DNA from: an uncultured Porphyromonas sp.
Lineage (GTDB): Bacteria; Bacteroidota; Bacteroidia; Bacteroidales; Porphyromonadaceae
Direction of reading: 5' to 3'
DNA length: 15,237 nucleotides
Assembly: GCF_915070105.1 (NCBI RefSeq)
Contig: NZ_CAJZFJ010000055.1
Coordinates: 1 to 15,237 of the forward strand
Shown: positions 1-7,498 of the stretch, one piece after another
How the letters are laid out: each line of letters opens with the position of its first letter
Position numbering within the stretch: the stretch's first letter is position 1
Translations under genes and position numbers: made by a program
The notes under the pieces: generated by a model
Database searches by the model: none
What the model was told of the DNA's origin: nothing
What the model saw: the letters and a program-made list of their open reading frames with translations, nothing else

Positions 1-176
1 TCCCGAGAGAGATTGTTTGCCTCCATCCGACCACTTTCTTCACCTCTACGCCCGATCCTCTCTACAAAACATTCATATACACGAGGATAAAACCCCAACA
101 ACTGTAAAGAAATACTTATCCACACCCTCCGACTCCCATTGCATCTCTACAGTTTCCCTCCCAAGGTTAGCATCGA

Positions 177-295
177 GGAGCCATAGGTCTCCCCCTCCTA
201 GATCTCACATGCCATCCTCCCCTACCACCTCTCACCTCTATCTATACGCACGCGAACATTATAATATAAGATGTATAGGGGGAGACAGAGGCTCC
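177..295. repeat. Imperfect inverted repeat, arms about 18 nt
   Basis: The left arm (177-195) reads GGAGCC, five unpaired bases, TCTCCCCC. The right arm (278-295) reads GGGGGAGA, four unpaired bases, GGCTCC. Fourteen base pairs form across an 82-nt interior. It may be a secondary structure or the ends of a small degenerate element; no target-site duplication is obvious. Confidence 0.45.
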
Positions 296-366
296 GTATT
301 CGCCATAGATTAGCTCCCCCGAAAAGCAGACTCCTCACCCCCTCATAACGACCTCTGTATCAAGCA

Positions 367-481
367 TACCGAGAGAGCCAAAACGAACATACCGAGAGCG
401 CAAGTGCGCTCCTATAAAGAACGCCTTCATCACCTATGTAAGGTGACGAAGGCGTTCTTACCGAGAGCCCTTTCGGGGATA
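367..481 (+). repeat. Phased TACCGAGAG repeats (23-bp spacing)
   Basis: The word TACCGAGAG occurs at 367, 390 and 459. The spacings are 23 and 69 (three times 23), so the copies are in phase with a 23-bp unit; a 43-nt hairpin (417-459) fills the gap between the second and third copies. Outside the first nine or ten bases the units differ. A further CCGAGAGAG lies at 3-11, out of this run. The 23-bp period matches that of the array at 7696-8140. Confidence 0.5.
417..459. terminator. Strong stem-loop, possible bidirectional terminator
   Basis: Arms 417-428 and 448-459 pair perfectly over 12 bp (AAGAACGCCTTC), then one mismatch (429/447), then six more pairs (430-435 with 441-446) around a 5-nt loop. 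Each strand ends its stem in TTCTT, giving a weak U-tract both ways. It may end transcription of a gene lying left of the window, or form part of the repeat region around it. Confidence 0.45.
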
Positions 482-650
482 TTATAGGAGCAATATACCC
501 CCCTCGAAATGAGCCCCACGAGAAGACCTATTTAGGGGATCCATCACTAGAGTATCCCCCTTGAGTCGGTGTATCACTACCTCTACCCTTCCTGCTCTAG
601 GGGAGGAGGATCTGGAGTTCGCTATCCCCCCGCATCAGGTCTGAGGAAAC

Positions 651-716
651 ACTAACCCCAGAAATAAGGTTAGTAATACATCCTGAGAGGGGACTATCGC
701 TCGGGGAAAAGGATGT
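651..716 (+). other. Two adjacent hairpins near lemA
   Basis: ACTAACC at 651-657 pairs with GGTTAGT at 668-674 (10-nt loop). ACATCCT at 678-684 pairs with AGGATGT at 710-716. They lie about 90-150 nt before the lemA start and would be in the leader if transcription begins upstream. There is no match to a riboswitch class I recognise. Confidence 0.3.
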
Positions 717-803
717 CGTCACCATTGAGGATTTACGTATCTTAGTACTCGGCTTCGGCCTCTCAACAGAGAATATGTATTACAATTAAAGAACAAAGAC
801 AAC

Positions 804-1394
804 ATGAAGCTTCCAAAGTGGGCTATCCCAGCAGGTATCGCAGTCATTATCCTACTATGGGGTATCACCCAATACAACGGTCTAGTAGGCATCCAGGAGA
901 ATGTAAACACTCAGTGGAGCCAGGTAGAGAACCAGTATCAGCGTCGTGCTGACCTCATCCCCAACCTCGTGAATGTCGTCAAGGGCTATGCCTCTCATGA
1001 GCGTGAGACCCTAGAGGGTGTGATCCAGGCTCGTAGCCGTGCCACTGCGACCACCATCGATGCGAACAACATGGACGAGGCCGCACTCCAGCGCTTCCAG
1101 CAGAGCCAGGATGCCCTATCCTCCGCCCTCTCTCGCCTCATGGTCGTCGTAGAGAAGTACCCCGACCTCAAGGCCAACGAACAGTTCCAGAGCCTAATGG
1201 CACAGCTAGAGGGTACCGAGAATAGAATCGCTACGGCTCGTATGGACTTCAACAACGCAGCTAAGGAATACAATACGAAGATCCGCAAGTTCCCCGCCTC
1301 CCTCATAGCAGGCGTCACGGGCTTCCGCACTCGCCCCTACTTCACAGCTCAGGCTGGTAGCGAGGTCGCTCCTACCGTAGACTTCTCCAAGTAG
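804..1394 (+). CDS. lemA: LemA family membrane protein
   Basis: This 196-residue protein has the usual LemA layout: a short N-terminal stretch, one transmembrane helix (about residues 6-22), then a long helical domain. The family signatures are clear: the segment at 45-66 beginning YQRRADLIPNLV, the segment at 119-128 (YPDLKANEQF), and the block at 135-164 beginning LEGTENRIATAR and ending in KFP. LemA proteins are bacterial inner-membrane proteins with a helical-bundle domain; their biochemical role is not settled. The start ATG at 804 puts the membrane helix at the correct place. A TPM-domain gene follows after 59 nt on the same strand, a pairing widespread in bacteria, so the two are probably co-transcribed. 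Family assignment is secure; function is not. Confidence 0.95.
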   Translation: MKLPKWAIPAGIAVIILLWGITQYNGLVGIQENVNTQWSQVENQYQRRADLIPNLVNVVKGYASHERETLEGVIQARSRATATTIDANNMDEAALQRFQQSQDALSSALSRLMVVVEKYPDLKANEQFQSLMAQLEGTENRIATARMDFNNAAKEYNTKIRKFPASLIAGVTGFRTRPYFTAQAGSEVAPTVDFSK

Positions 1395-1453
1395 ACATAG
1401 CTCTAGCTCTGCTCTAGGATCAGCTAAGTACAGCCCTACATACAGATCAGCAA

Positions 1454-2773
1454 ATGAAGCTACAGATGACGCACTGGCTAAGGCTCCTAGCCGTGACTCT
1501 AACACTTGCACTATCGCTCGGAGTTAGGGCACATGCGGCAGGGAACACCTATACGCCAGAGACCGTACCGAACGTCTTCGCACAGGATAGCCTACAGCTA
1601 TTCTCTGACCCCAGCGGGCATATAGACGAGGCTTCACAAGCGAGGATCAACGAGCTCCTCCTGCAGCTGAGACTCAGCACAGGGGTCGAGTTCGCCGTCG
1701 TCGTGCTTGACGATATCGAGGGGGATATAGAGAGCTTCTCCACCCAGCTCTTCCGCCTCTGGGGCATTGGCTCTAAGACTAGGAACGATGGGCTCCTGCT
1801 CGTCTTCGCCCTCGACCAGCGTAAGATGCGCTTCGAGGTCGGCTATGGACTCGAGGGGACACTACCCGATGCCGTCACCTCCCGTATCCAGCGCCATGAG
1901 ATGGTTCCGCTGATGAAGCAGGGAGACTACGCTGGGGCGATCATCGCAGGGATACAAGCTGTCCAAGCACAGATCACTGGCGAAGGCTATACCTCCGATA
2001 GGCGCACAGCCCGAGGGGGAAATAGGGATACGATCCCATCAACCTTCCTACTCTTCTTCTACGTAGTCTTCATCATTGCCACCACCTATAGTGCCGTGAG
2101 CTCTCTCCAAGGGAGGATCAGACAGCTCCACGAGGATGATGGAGTTCTACTGACCCAGCTGGGTGATATGCGCCGTACCTATAACGTCTATAGCGTACTC
2201 ATGGTCATCCTTTGCCCCCCTGTAGGTATTCTCTTTTGGCTATATGTACGTAGGACGATGAGCAGATTGGCTCGCCAGTCCCTCCGATGTCCTAAGTGCA
2301 AGCAGGAGACCCTACATCTCCTCTCCCCTCAGGCGACTGCAGAGCACCTTACTCCTAGCCAGCTACTAGAGATACGACTGCACTCCATGACCTACAGAGC
2401 CTGTGCCTGTACGAACTGCGACTACGAGCGGATAGTAGGTGAGGAGATCCCTGGCACTAAGTGGCAGAACTGTGACAAATGTGGTACACGGGCAGCCTCC
2501 ATAGTGAGACAGGAACATATCCGAAGCCCTCGTGGACAGCGCTACATACGCGTCTACTACCACTGCCAGTACTGTGGTCATGATGGTCACTATGACCGCA
2601 AGGACAACTCGGGGGATCGGGCTGCACTAGGGGCACTCATCCTCTCAGAGCTACTCAGTAGCAGTGGACGCGGAGGTGGCGGTGGTTCAGGCTGGGGAGG
2701 CGGTGGAGGCTTCTCTGGAGGGAGCTTCGGAGGTGGCTCCTCTGGAGGAGGAGGCTCTACCAGTAGCTGGTAG
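1454..2773 (+). CDS. TPM-domain membrane protein with zinc-ribbon cysteines and Gly-rich tail
   Basis: The 439-residue protein begins with a signal peptide (about 1-29, ending AHA), followed by a TPM domain (about 40-175; core LDDIEGDIESF at 85-95, VGYGLEGTLPDA at 129-140). Two transmembrane segments follow (about 196-214 and 246-266). Next comes a cysteine-rich segment with four CxxC pairs (C279/C282, C319/C322, C340/C343, C371/C374), which looks like two zinc ribbons, and finally a Gly/Ser tail (405-437). TPM (YgcG-type) proteins often sit beside lemA, as here, and the Gly-rich end is common in them. The long cysteine-rich insertion is less usual. The TPM part should be outside the cytoplasm and, with two membrane crossings, the tail outside too; topology is inferred. 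An alternative start is Met5 (1466). Molecular function is unknown, though TPM domains have been linked to phosphatase activity and photosystem repair in plants. Confidence 0.9.
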   Translation: MKLQMTHWLRLLAVTLTLALSLGVRAHAAGNTYTPETVPNVFAQDSLQLFSDPSGHIDEASQARINELLLQLRLSTGVEFAVVVLDDIEGDIESFSTQLFRLWGIGSKTRNDGLLLVFALDQRKMRFEVGYGLEGTLPDAVTSRIQRHEMVPLMKQGDYAGAIIAGIQAVQAQITGEGYTSDRRTARGGNRDTIPSTFLLFFYVVFIIATTYSAVSSLQGRIRQLHEDDGVLLTQLGDMRRTYNVYSVLMVILCPPVGILFWLYVRRTMSRLARQSLRCPKCKQETLHLLSPQATAEHLTPSQLLEIRLHSMTYRACACTNCDYERIVGEEIPGTKWQNCDKCGTRAASIVRQEHIRSPRGQRYIRVYYHCQYCGHDGHYDRKDNSGDRAALGALILSELLSSSGRGGGGGSGWGGGGGFSGGSFGGGSSGGGGSTSSW

Positions 2774-2792
2774 CCTACAGAGAACGAAACAC

Positions 2793-2859
2793 AAAGGGGA
2801 AGCCCCCATAGCGATGGATACTCTGATAAGGAGCTACTCGCTATGGGGGCTTCCCCTTT
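2793..2859. terminator. Perfect 22-bp hairpin between converging operons
   Basis: Positions 2793-2814 and 2838-2859 are exact reverse complements (22 bp, beginning AAAGGGGAAGCCCCCATAGC) around a 23-nt loop. It ends in CCCCTTTCTTC on the plus strand and in CCCCTTTGTGT on the minus strand. It lies 20 nt after the TPM stop and 64 nt beyond the phosphopantetheinyl transferase stop, so it most likely terminates both convergent transcripts. The loop contains a small CTC/GAG pairing. Confidence 0.85.
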
Positions 2860-2922
2860 CTTCATTTGGGCTACTTGGTACTAGCCCTACTTGACTCACG
2901 CCCCTAGCTCAGGACGATAGTT

Positions 2923-3534
2923 TTACCTAGACTCAAGGCAATAGCAGAGCACATAGTCCTCGTTGACCTCGTAGCTAAGGTGGTGCTTCCCTTGAGGAGA
3001 CCCTCCATAGCTAAAGAGCAGTGTACCTCGATGCTCCCTCTCTAGCTGGACACCCATTAGCCGAAAGTCTAGGAGTGACTGGGAGGGTGGCTGTAGCATC
3101 TTGAAGAGAGCTTCCTTGGCAGACCAAAGGAGTGTCAATGCTGTGAGCTCCTCTGATACATAAGTAGACAATAGAGCACACTCTCCCTCATGGAGGTACT
3201 TCCCTTGCATCCGAAGGAGCTGGGGGCGAAACCTTTCGACATCGACGCCGACAGCCCAAGGGCTTGGGGCAAGCAGGATAGAAGCCAAGCCCTCTGCATG
3301 GCTCACGCTAATACTTAGGTCGGGATAGGCTGGCAGGTAGGGAGCACCATTCGGTCTATGCTCTAGGACTGGAGGTGCTGGGAGCTCAAGGGCATGCTGT
3401 ATCAGGCGGAGTGTGACCTCTCGCTGCACCTTGAGTTGCGCCCTCTCCCCTTCGCAGACGAAGGGGCAAAGGTAAAGGGCTACCCCCTCGGGTAGCCCTC
3501 TTAGCTCCTTGATCACGCCGAGACTAGCTGACAT
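2923..3534 (-). CDS. 4'-phosphopantetheinyl transferase (Sfp/AcpT type)
   Basis: The predicted enzyme (203 residues) transfers the phosphopantetheine arm of CoA to a serine of a carrier protein. Family motifs appear in order: PNGAPYL (61-67), SISVSHAEG (74-82), VGVDVER (95-101, with D98 and E100 as the Mg-binding pair) and WSAKEALFK (137-145, with K140, E141 and K145). I chose the ATG at 3534, which overlaps the end of gldE by 11 nt; the frame stays open to 3633, but those 33 extra residues are Arg/Ser-rich, lie in gldE coding sequence and do not belong to the family. The length suits a short Sfp-like protein. It is the last gene of the minus-strand operon. The carrier-protein target is not in this window; the fatty-acid ACP is one possibility. 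Confidence 0.9.
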   Translation of the reverse strand: MSASLGVIKELRGLPEGVALYLCPFVCEGERAQLKVQREVTLRLIQHALELPAPPVLEHRPNGAPYLPAYPDLSISVSHAEGLASILLAPSPWAVGVDVERFRPQLLRMQGKYLHEGECALLSTYVSEELTALTLLWSAKEALFKMLQPPSQSLLDFRLMGVQLEREHRGTLLFSYGGSPQGKHHLSYEVNEDYVLCYCLESR

Positions 3535-4837
3535 GAGTCTCAGGGGATGAGGGTGGGATGATCTGCACCTCAGTGATGCGGAACTTCTCCAGAGATACGA
3601 CCTTGAAGAGCCAGCCTTCGACCTCGACTTCATCCCCCTTGTGTGGGAGGTCTTGCTTCAGCTCCAGCACCAAGCCTCCGAGAGTATCGACTTGCTCCTC
3701 TGCCTTGCCGAAGGTACCCGCCTCTAGGTCTAGGGCACGTAGCACGTCGGTCAGAGGTGTCCCCCCCTCGAAGAGGTAGCTCCCATCAGATAGACGCTTA
3801 TAGGGGAGCTCCTCCTCGTCATATTCGTCCGTGATCTCTCCTACGATCTCCTCCAGCAGGTCTTCCATGGTCACGATACCACTCGTCCCGCCGTATTCAT
3901 CGACGACGACAGCGATATGCTTCTTGGTGCTACGAAACTCCTCGAGTAGGTCATCTAGGGGTTTGTTCTCTGGGATGAAGTAAGCCTCACGGATGAGTCC
4001 CCGCCAGTCAAAGGTAGCTTCTCGCTCCTTGTAGGGGATGAGATCCTTTAGATAGAGAATGCCCTTGATATTGTCCTCCGAGTCCTCATATACGGGTATC
4101 CGTGAGTAACCACTCTCGACAGCAAAGGAGAGCATACGATGGAAGTCCCACGAGATATCTATATCTGTCATATCGACACGTGGCACCATGATCTCGGAGG
4201 CGGTCTTGTGGTGGAAGTTGATGATCTCCTCAAAGAGCTCCTTCTCCTCTGGCTCGTGTCCCTCGAGTAGATCCACAGCCTGCGACAGTTCGTCTACCGA
4301 TAGATCATACCTACGAGGTTGCATACGTCGTGTCACGAGGCTAGTCGTACGCATCAGGAAGCTTGAGAAGGGATACAGCAGTCGGGAGACAACGCGCATC
4401 TTCCCGGAGGAGAAACGGCTAAAGGAAAGAGGATGCGCCTGTGCATAGACCTTAGGGATGATTTCCCCAAAGAGTAGGAGCAGGAGCGTAAGGATTACCG
4501 TCTGTACGATGAAGCCTAGCGCAGGAGAGGAAGAGAAGTCGAAGATGAGCCCAAAGGCATAGCCCGTAAGAATGACGATAGCCACATTGACGAGATTATT
4601 GCCAATGAGGATAGTGGCTAAGAGCCTCTCCGTGTCCTTCAGCAGGTCAAGGAGGGCAGGGTCTGCAGGGTCTTCCTCCTCCTTGATAGCGTCAATATCG
4701 GTAGGAGACAACGAGAAGAATGCTACCTCGGATGAGGACATGAAGCCCGAGAGGATGAGGAGCAAGCCACTGATGAGTAGCGCTACCCATGCCGAGAGGG
4801 CAATATCGGGGTTGATGATTTGGTTTAGTGTATCCAA
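3524..4837 (-). CDS. gldE: GldE-like CNNM/CBS-domain membrane protein
   Basis: This 437-residue protein belongs to the CorC/HlyC (UPF0053) family. It has an N-terminal DUF21/CNNM membrane domain (about 13-170; SSSEVAFFSL at 34-43, FGEIIPKVYA at 123-132), two CBS domains (about 216-335; IMVPRVDM at 216-223, DEYGGTSGIVTMEDLLEEIV at 313-332), and a C-terminal CorC_HlyC domain (about 345-427). In Flavobacterium johnsoniae GldE is a gliding/secretion accessory protein; in non-gliding Bacteroidales the homologue may instead act in cation transport, which is the wider family role. The start appears to be TTG at 4837: reading upstream there is no in-frame ATG before the TAG, and the next Met (33) would remove the first membrane helix. 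It starts 11 nt after the PD40 gene and overlaps the transferase. Confidence 0.9.
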   Translation of the reverse strand: MDTLNQIINPDIALSAWVALLISGLLLILSGFMSSSEVAFFSLSPTDIDAIKEEEDPADPALLDLLKDTERLLATILIGNNLVNVAIVILTGYAFGLIFDFSSSPALGFIVQTVILTLLLLLFGEIIPKVYAQAHPLSFSRFSSGKMRVVSRLLYPFSSFLMRTTSLVTRRMQPRRYDLSVDELSQAVDLLEGHEPEEKELFEEIINFHHKTASEIMVPRVDMTDIDISWDFHRMLSFAVESGYSRIPVYEDSEDNIKGILYLKDLIPYKEREATFDWRGLIREAYFIPENKPLDDLLEEFRSTKKHIAVVVDEYGGTSGIVTMEDLLEEIVGEITDEYDEEELPYKRLSDGSYLFEGGTPLTDVLRALDLEAGTFGKAEEQVDTLGGLVLELKQDLPHKGDEVEVEGWLFKVVSLEKFRITEVQIIPPSSPETHVS

Positions 4838-4848
4838 GCTTTGTCTTA

Positions 4849-6075
4849 TTAGTTCACTCCCTCTAATCTACGCACCGCATTGTATCGCTCACGAAGCTGG
4901 GCTTCGAGTTCACGGAGCTGGGTCTCACTCAGTAGGATCTCCTCCTTGAGGCGCACTCTATCCTCCTCAGAGGCTTGAAGCCACGTGGCTCGTAAGCTAC
5001 GGAGATGCTCCCTGCGCTCCTCGACAGACCTACACTCGGTCTCGGCTGCTCGATAGGCCTCTAGAGCCTCCTTAGATGAGAAGTCTGACCAATGTCGGTA
5101 GATACGGCTACCCTGGAGGTGGAAGTAGATTTCCCCCTCACGTGCTGTACCCTTGGACTGCTTGGCGACAGCGGTATTCTTATAGAGAAGGCCTCGAAGG
5201 CTTGCCCGAGCAAGCAGCGCCTCTTCCCCTAGGCTATTTACCTCCTCTTGGCTTGCCCCCGAGAGGAACTGAGGCTTGCCTGTGAAGCGGTAAAGGTGTA
5301 CAGAGTCTGCGGGGCAAAAGCGATCGCTCACCAGCACTCCCCAGTCCTCACTCTCGTGGTAGACGAGGAGGTAGTCGTTGTAGGGAGAGTTATAGGGCAT
5401 CCCCAGTAACGTGGGCTCGAGGAAACTCATCCCTTGGCCTGATAGTCGGGTCATGTAGAGGTCGTAGCCCCCAAGACCCTGCGAAGTGCGCCTCCCATAA
5501 ATCAGTGTAGTCCCATCCTCTAGCAGGAAGGGATATGCGAGTTCAGAGCCTTCACCTAATGCCTTGGTGTTAAGGGCTTGTTTCTCCCAATTCTCCCCTA
5601 CGGAAGAGAGCCACACTACCCCAGAGGAGGCTGGACGAATCCAGTTACGTCCTAGGGCATCTCGGTAGGAGGCCTGCCGCATAAGGCTATCCCCCCTTAG
5701 GTGTCCCTCCTCTGGACGTATCGTACCCCCCATCTGCTCTAGGTGCTGGAGCCAAGCCTGCTTTGCTACTACCACGCTATCTATGATCTGCAGGTGCTCT
5801 GCACGCTGGTACATACGCTCTGCTCGGGTAATCATCGCCTGTAGCCGAAGGACACTCTCGGGCACTGTCTGACGACGTTTCTCCAGTGCGGTGATATACT
5901 TCTCTATAGCTGCCCGCGCAGAGGCAAAGCGGTATTCTTGATAGGCCTCACGAGCCTCCTTGAGGAGCGTCTCTGTGGCAACGGGTGTTTTGGGCTTTGC
6001 CTCACGTCCCTCTGCAAAAGAAGGGGAAAGGAGGAAGAGCCCAAGGGCTAAAAGCAAACTTGATCTATGGTGCAT
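4849..6075 (-). CDS. Secreted PD40-repeat protein of unknown function
   Basis: The 408-residue product has a signal peptide (about 1-21) and a helical, TPR-like N-terminal part (about 33-110). A central segment matches the PD40/WD40-like beta-propeller style: YPFLLEDGTTLIYG at 181-194, GLGGYDLYMTRLSG at 200-213, LGMPYNSPYNDYLL at 224-237. The C-terminus is charged and predicted coiled coil (about 335-408). PD40 repeats in Bacteroidetes are typical of periplasmic or OmpA-linked proteins. I chose ATG 6075, which gives the signal peptide; the open frame extends to 6153, but that part overlaps the porin gene and is polar. It follows the porin by 22 nt and precedes gldE by 11 nt, so it belongs to the same transcript. 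No enzymatic motif is visible. The cellular place (periplasm) is inferred from the signal peptide. Confidence 0.75.
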   Translation of the reverse strand: MHHRSSLLLALGLFLLSPSFAEGREAKPKTPVATETLLKEAREAYQEYRFASARAAIEKYITALEKRRQTVPESVLRLQAMITRAERMYQRAEHLQIIDSVVVAKQAWLQHLEQMGGTIRPEEGHLRGDSLMRQASYRDALGRNWIRPASSGVVWLSSVGENWEKQALNTKALGEGSELAYPFLLEDGTTLIYGRRTSQGLGGYDLYMTRLSGQGMSFLEPTLLGMPYNSPYNDYLLVYHESEDWGVLVSDRFCPADSVHLYRFTGKPQFLSGASQEEVNSLGEEALLARASLRGLLYKNTAVAKQSKGTAREGEIYFHLQGSRIYRHWSDFSSKEALEAYRAAETECRSVEERREHLRSLRATWLQASEEDRVRLKEEILLSETQLRELEAQLRERYNAVRRLEGVN

Positions 6076-6097
6076 CTCGTGCTGATTATTCGTAGAG

Positions 6098-7402
6098 TTA
6101 GAAGACGAGCTGTGCTCGTAGCTGTAGGGTATGGAGCCTGAAGGTAGAGCCACCTAAGACAGAGGACGTCAGACGACCTCCTGCTGTAGCGTACCTATTC
6201 ATTGCGCTGTATGAATAGTTCAGGCCTAGTAGGAAATACTTATTAGGATACCAGTTGAGCGCCGCAAGGCCTTCGAGCATCTGCCCGCCCTCGTCTGCAT
6301 CCAGATAGCTCACACGTGCCATTAGCTCGAGGTTGCCCCCTGGCTCGATCTCGTCGGCAGTATTGCGGAAGGTCGCCGAGCTACGATTATAGACACGTTG
6401 CTCTCCACGTAGCATATAGCTTGTGGTGAGGTAGCCCCCAAGGTAGGTCTGATAAGCCTCGGGAGAGACGAAGAGGCCACGCTTGATCATGCTACCAGGC
6501 ACAGCCCCTGCTATGGGGGCATGTCCGACGTTATTTAGGAGGAATTCCCCTAGGGCAAAGAACTTAGGATTGCGGTAAGCTGCTCCTAGGGTGAAGGTCT
6601 CATAGCGCTGGACGTAGGGGACAGAAGTCTGGACAAACTTATGGCGATCCACCGCTGTACTAGCGTCAGCAGAGAAGAGCATGCTCCCCGTCCTGTCTTG
6701 TGTACGCTCAGGGGTACGTGTGCTAGCACCTGCACTGAGGAGCAGGAGCTGGCTCTCCGTAGAGATAGGCAGGAAGGCAAGGCGAGCCGACACACCATAT
6801 CCCTCACTAGCGTAGTCAGCTTCTGCTAGGGTACTGCTGATATTTCCTGCATAGAGTCCGCCAGAGATCCAGTACTTCTCCCCCCATTGTGTTAAGGTAA
6901 TCCCCATGTGGCGTACGGCTGGGGTCAGAAAAGTCACTGGGGCAGCCATCGCCAGAGAATTATGGCGAGAGGGGGTATTGAGACCTATACTTATTGGGTC
7001 GAAGAGATGCCCAAGGCTAATATTCCCTTGCTCCGAATAGGCATAGCGGATACAGATGTCAGTTAGGCTGACTTTGTTCCCAGAGAAGTTCGCATCTATA
7101 CGGCCTGACCACTTCTTATATCCTAGGACAAGGCCAACACGAGCCTGGGAGATCATCATCCCAGGAGCCATCTGTAGGGGTTCTGTGACACCTGGCTTAG
7201 ATGTCCAGCTGTAGTTGGACTTGTTCTCTGGAAGAAAGGCTGCACCCTCCATCGTGAGTCTACCGTCAAGCGTTAGGGAGAGCTCCTCGGGCTGTCCAAG
7301 ACGTAGCCCCAGCCCTGTCTGAGCCTGTAGCTCGGTGGGTTTCGAGAGGCACAGGAGCCCCGTCAAAGCAACCATACAGAGAAGGTGTAGTTCCTGCTTC
7401 AT
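6098..7402 (-). CDS. Outer-membrane porin, phosphate-selective porin O/P-like
   Basis: The 434-residue protein starts with a signal peptide (about 1-28, ending LQAQ). The mature part alternates short amphipathic beta strands and ends in the aromatic terminus LRAQLVF, the usual outer-membrane-barrel signal. The general layout (a strand-turn-strand barrel beginning LTLDGRLTMEGAAF and the segment ISLGHLFDPISIGLNT near 128-143) resembles the OprO/OprP-like porins of Bacteroidetes. The solute is not known; phosphate or polyphosphate is only suggested by the family name. It is the first gene of the four-gene minus-strand operon and has a recognisable promoter 49 nt upstream. The PD40 partner downstream suggests a shared envelope function. 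Confidence is high for an outer-membrane barrel and moderate for the exact family. Confidence 0.8.
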   Translation of the reverse strand: MKQELHLLCMVALTGLLCLSKPTELQAQTGLGLRLGQPEELSLTLDGRLTMEGAAFLPENKSNYSWTSKPGVTEPLQMAPGMMISQARVGLVLGYKKWSGRIDANFSGNKVSLTDICIRYAYSEQGNISLGHLFDPISIGLNTPSRHNSLAMAAPVTFLTPAVRHMGITLTQWGEKYWISGGLYAGNISSTLAEADYASEGYGVSARLAFLPISTESQLLLLSAGASTRTPERTQDRTGSMLFSADASTAVDRHKFVQTSVPYVQRYETFTLGAAYRNPKFFALGEFLLNNVGHAPIAGAVPGSMIKRGLFVSPEAYQTYLGGYLTTSYMLRGEQRVYNRSSATFRNTADEIEPGGNLELMARVSYLDADEGGQMLEGLAALNWYPNKYFLLGLNYSYSAMNRYATAGGRLTSSVLGGSTFRLHTLQLRAQLVF

Positions 7403-7450
7403 AAAAATACGTACTTAGAGGTAATACTTACATTGCCTATTTTGTAAGTA

Positions 7451-7458
7451 CAAAGATA
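7451..7458 (-). promoter_or_regulatory. Bacteroidetes -7 element for the porin operon
   Basis: On the minus strand the sequence is TATCTTTG, an exact fit to the Bacteroidetes TAnnTTTG consensus. It lies 49 nt before the porin start codon, leaving a leader of roughly 40 nt. A clear -33 TTTG partner is not visible at the expected distance. Confidence 0.6.
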
Positions 7459-7498
7459 ACCTTTTCTCTAGCAGGACACCAGCCCCTTCCCCTCGCAT

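Larger units (their letters stand above)
1..803. other. Large non-coding region upstream of lemA
   Basis: No convincing gene is present on either strand. The plus strand is pyrimidine-rich and G-poor over roughly 1-250, with an AT-rich island near 256-278. An imperfect inverted repeat spans 177-295. From about 367 there are repeated TACCGAGAG words and then a run of hairpins (397-410, 417-459, 475-501, 535-559, 651-674, 678-716). I see no clear TAnnTTTG promoter for the downstream lemA operon; the start of transcription is not evident. The only open frame of any length (17-313, plus) has a low-complexity Ser/Pro/His-rich translation and resembles no family I know. Confidence 0.7.

Noticed and set aside
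256..278. TATAAT-like sigma-70 promoter
   Set aside because: No matching -35 element, and Bacteroidetes primary promoters use TAnnTTTG; this is an AT-rich island only.
17..313. 98-codon plus-strand open frame
   Set aside because: Translation is low-complexity Ser/His/Pro-rich with no family resemblance, and it lies in pyrimidine-rich repeat-containing intergenic DNA.
2590..2865. Minus-strand proline-rich open frame
   Set aside because: It is the complement of the Gly-rich tail of the TPM gene and extends into the terminator hairpin.
3535..3633. 33-residue N-terminal extension of the phosphopantetheinyl transferase
   Set aside because: It overlaps gldE, is Arg/Ser-rich and lacks family similarity; the ATG at 3534 is the better start.
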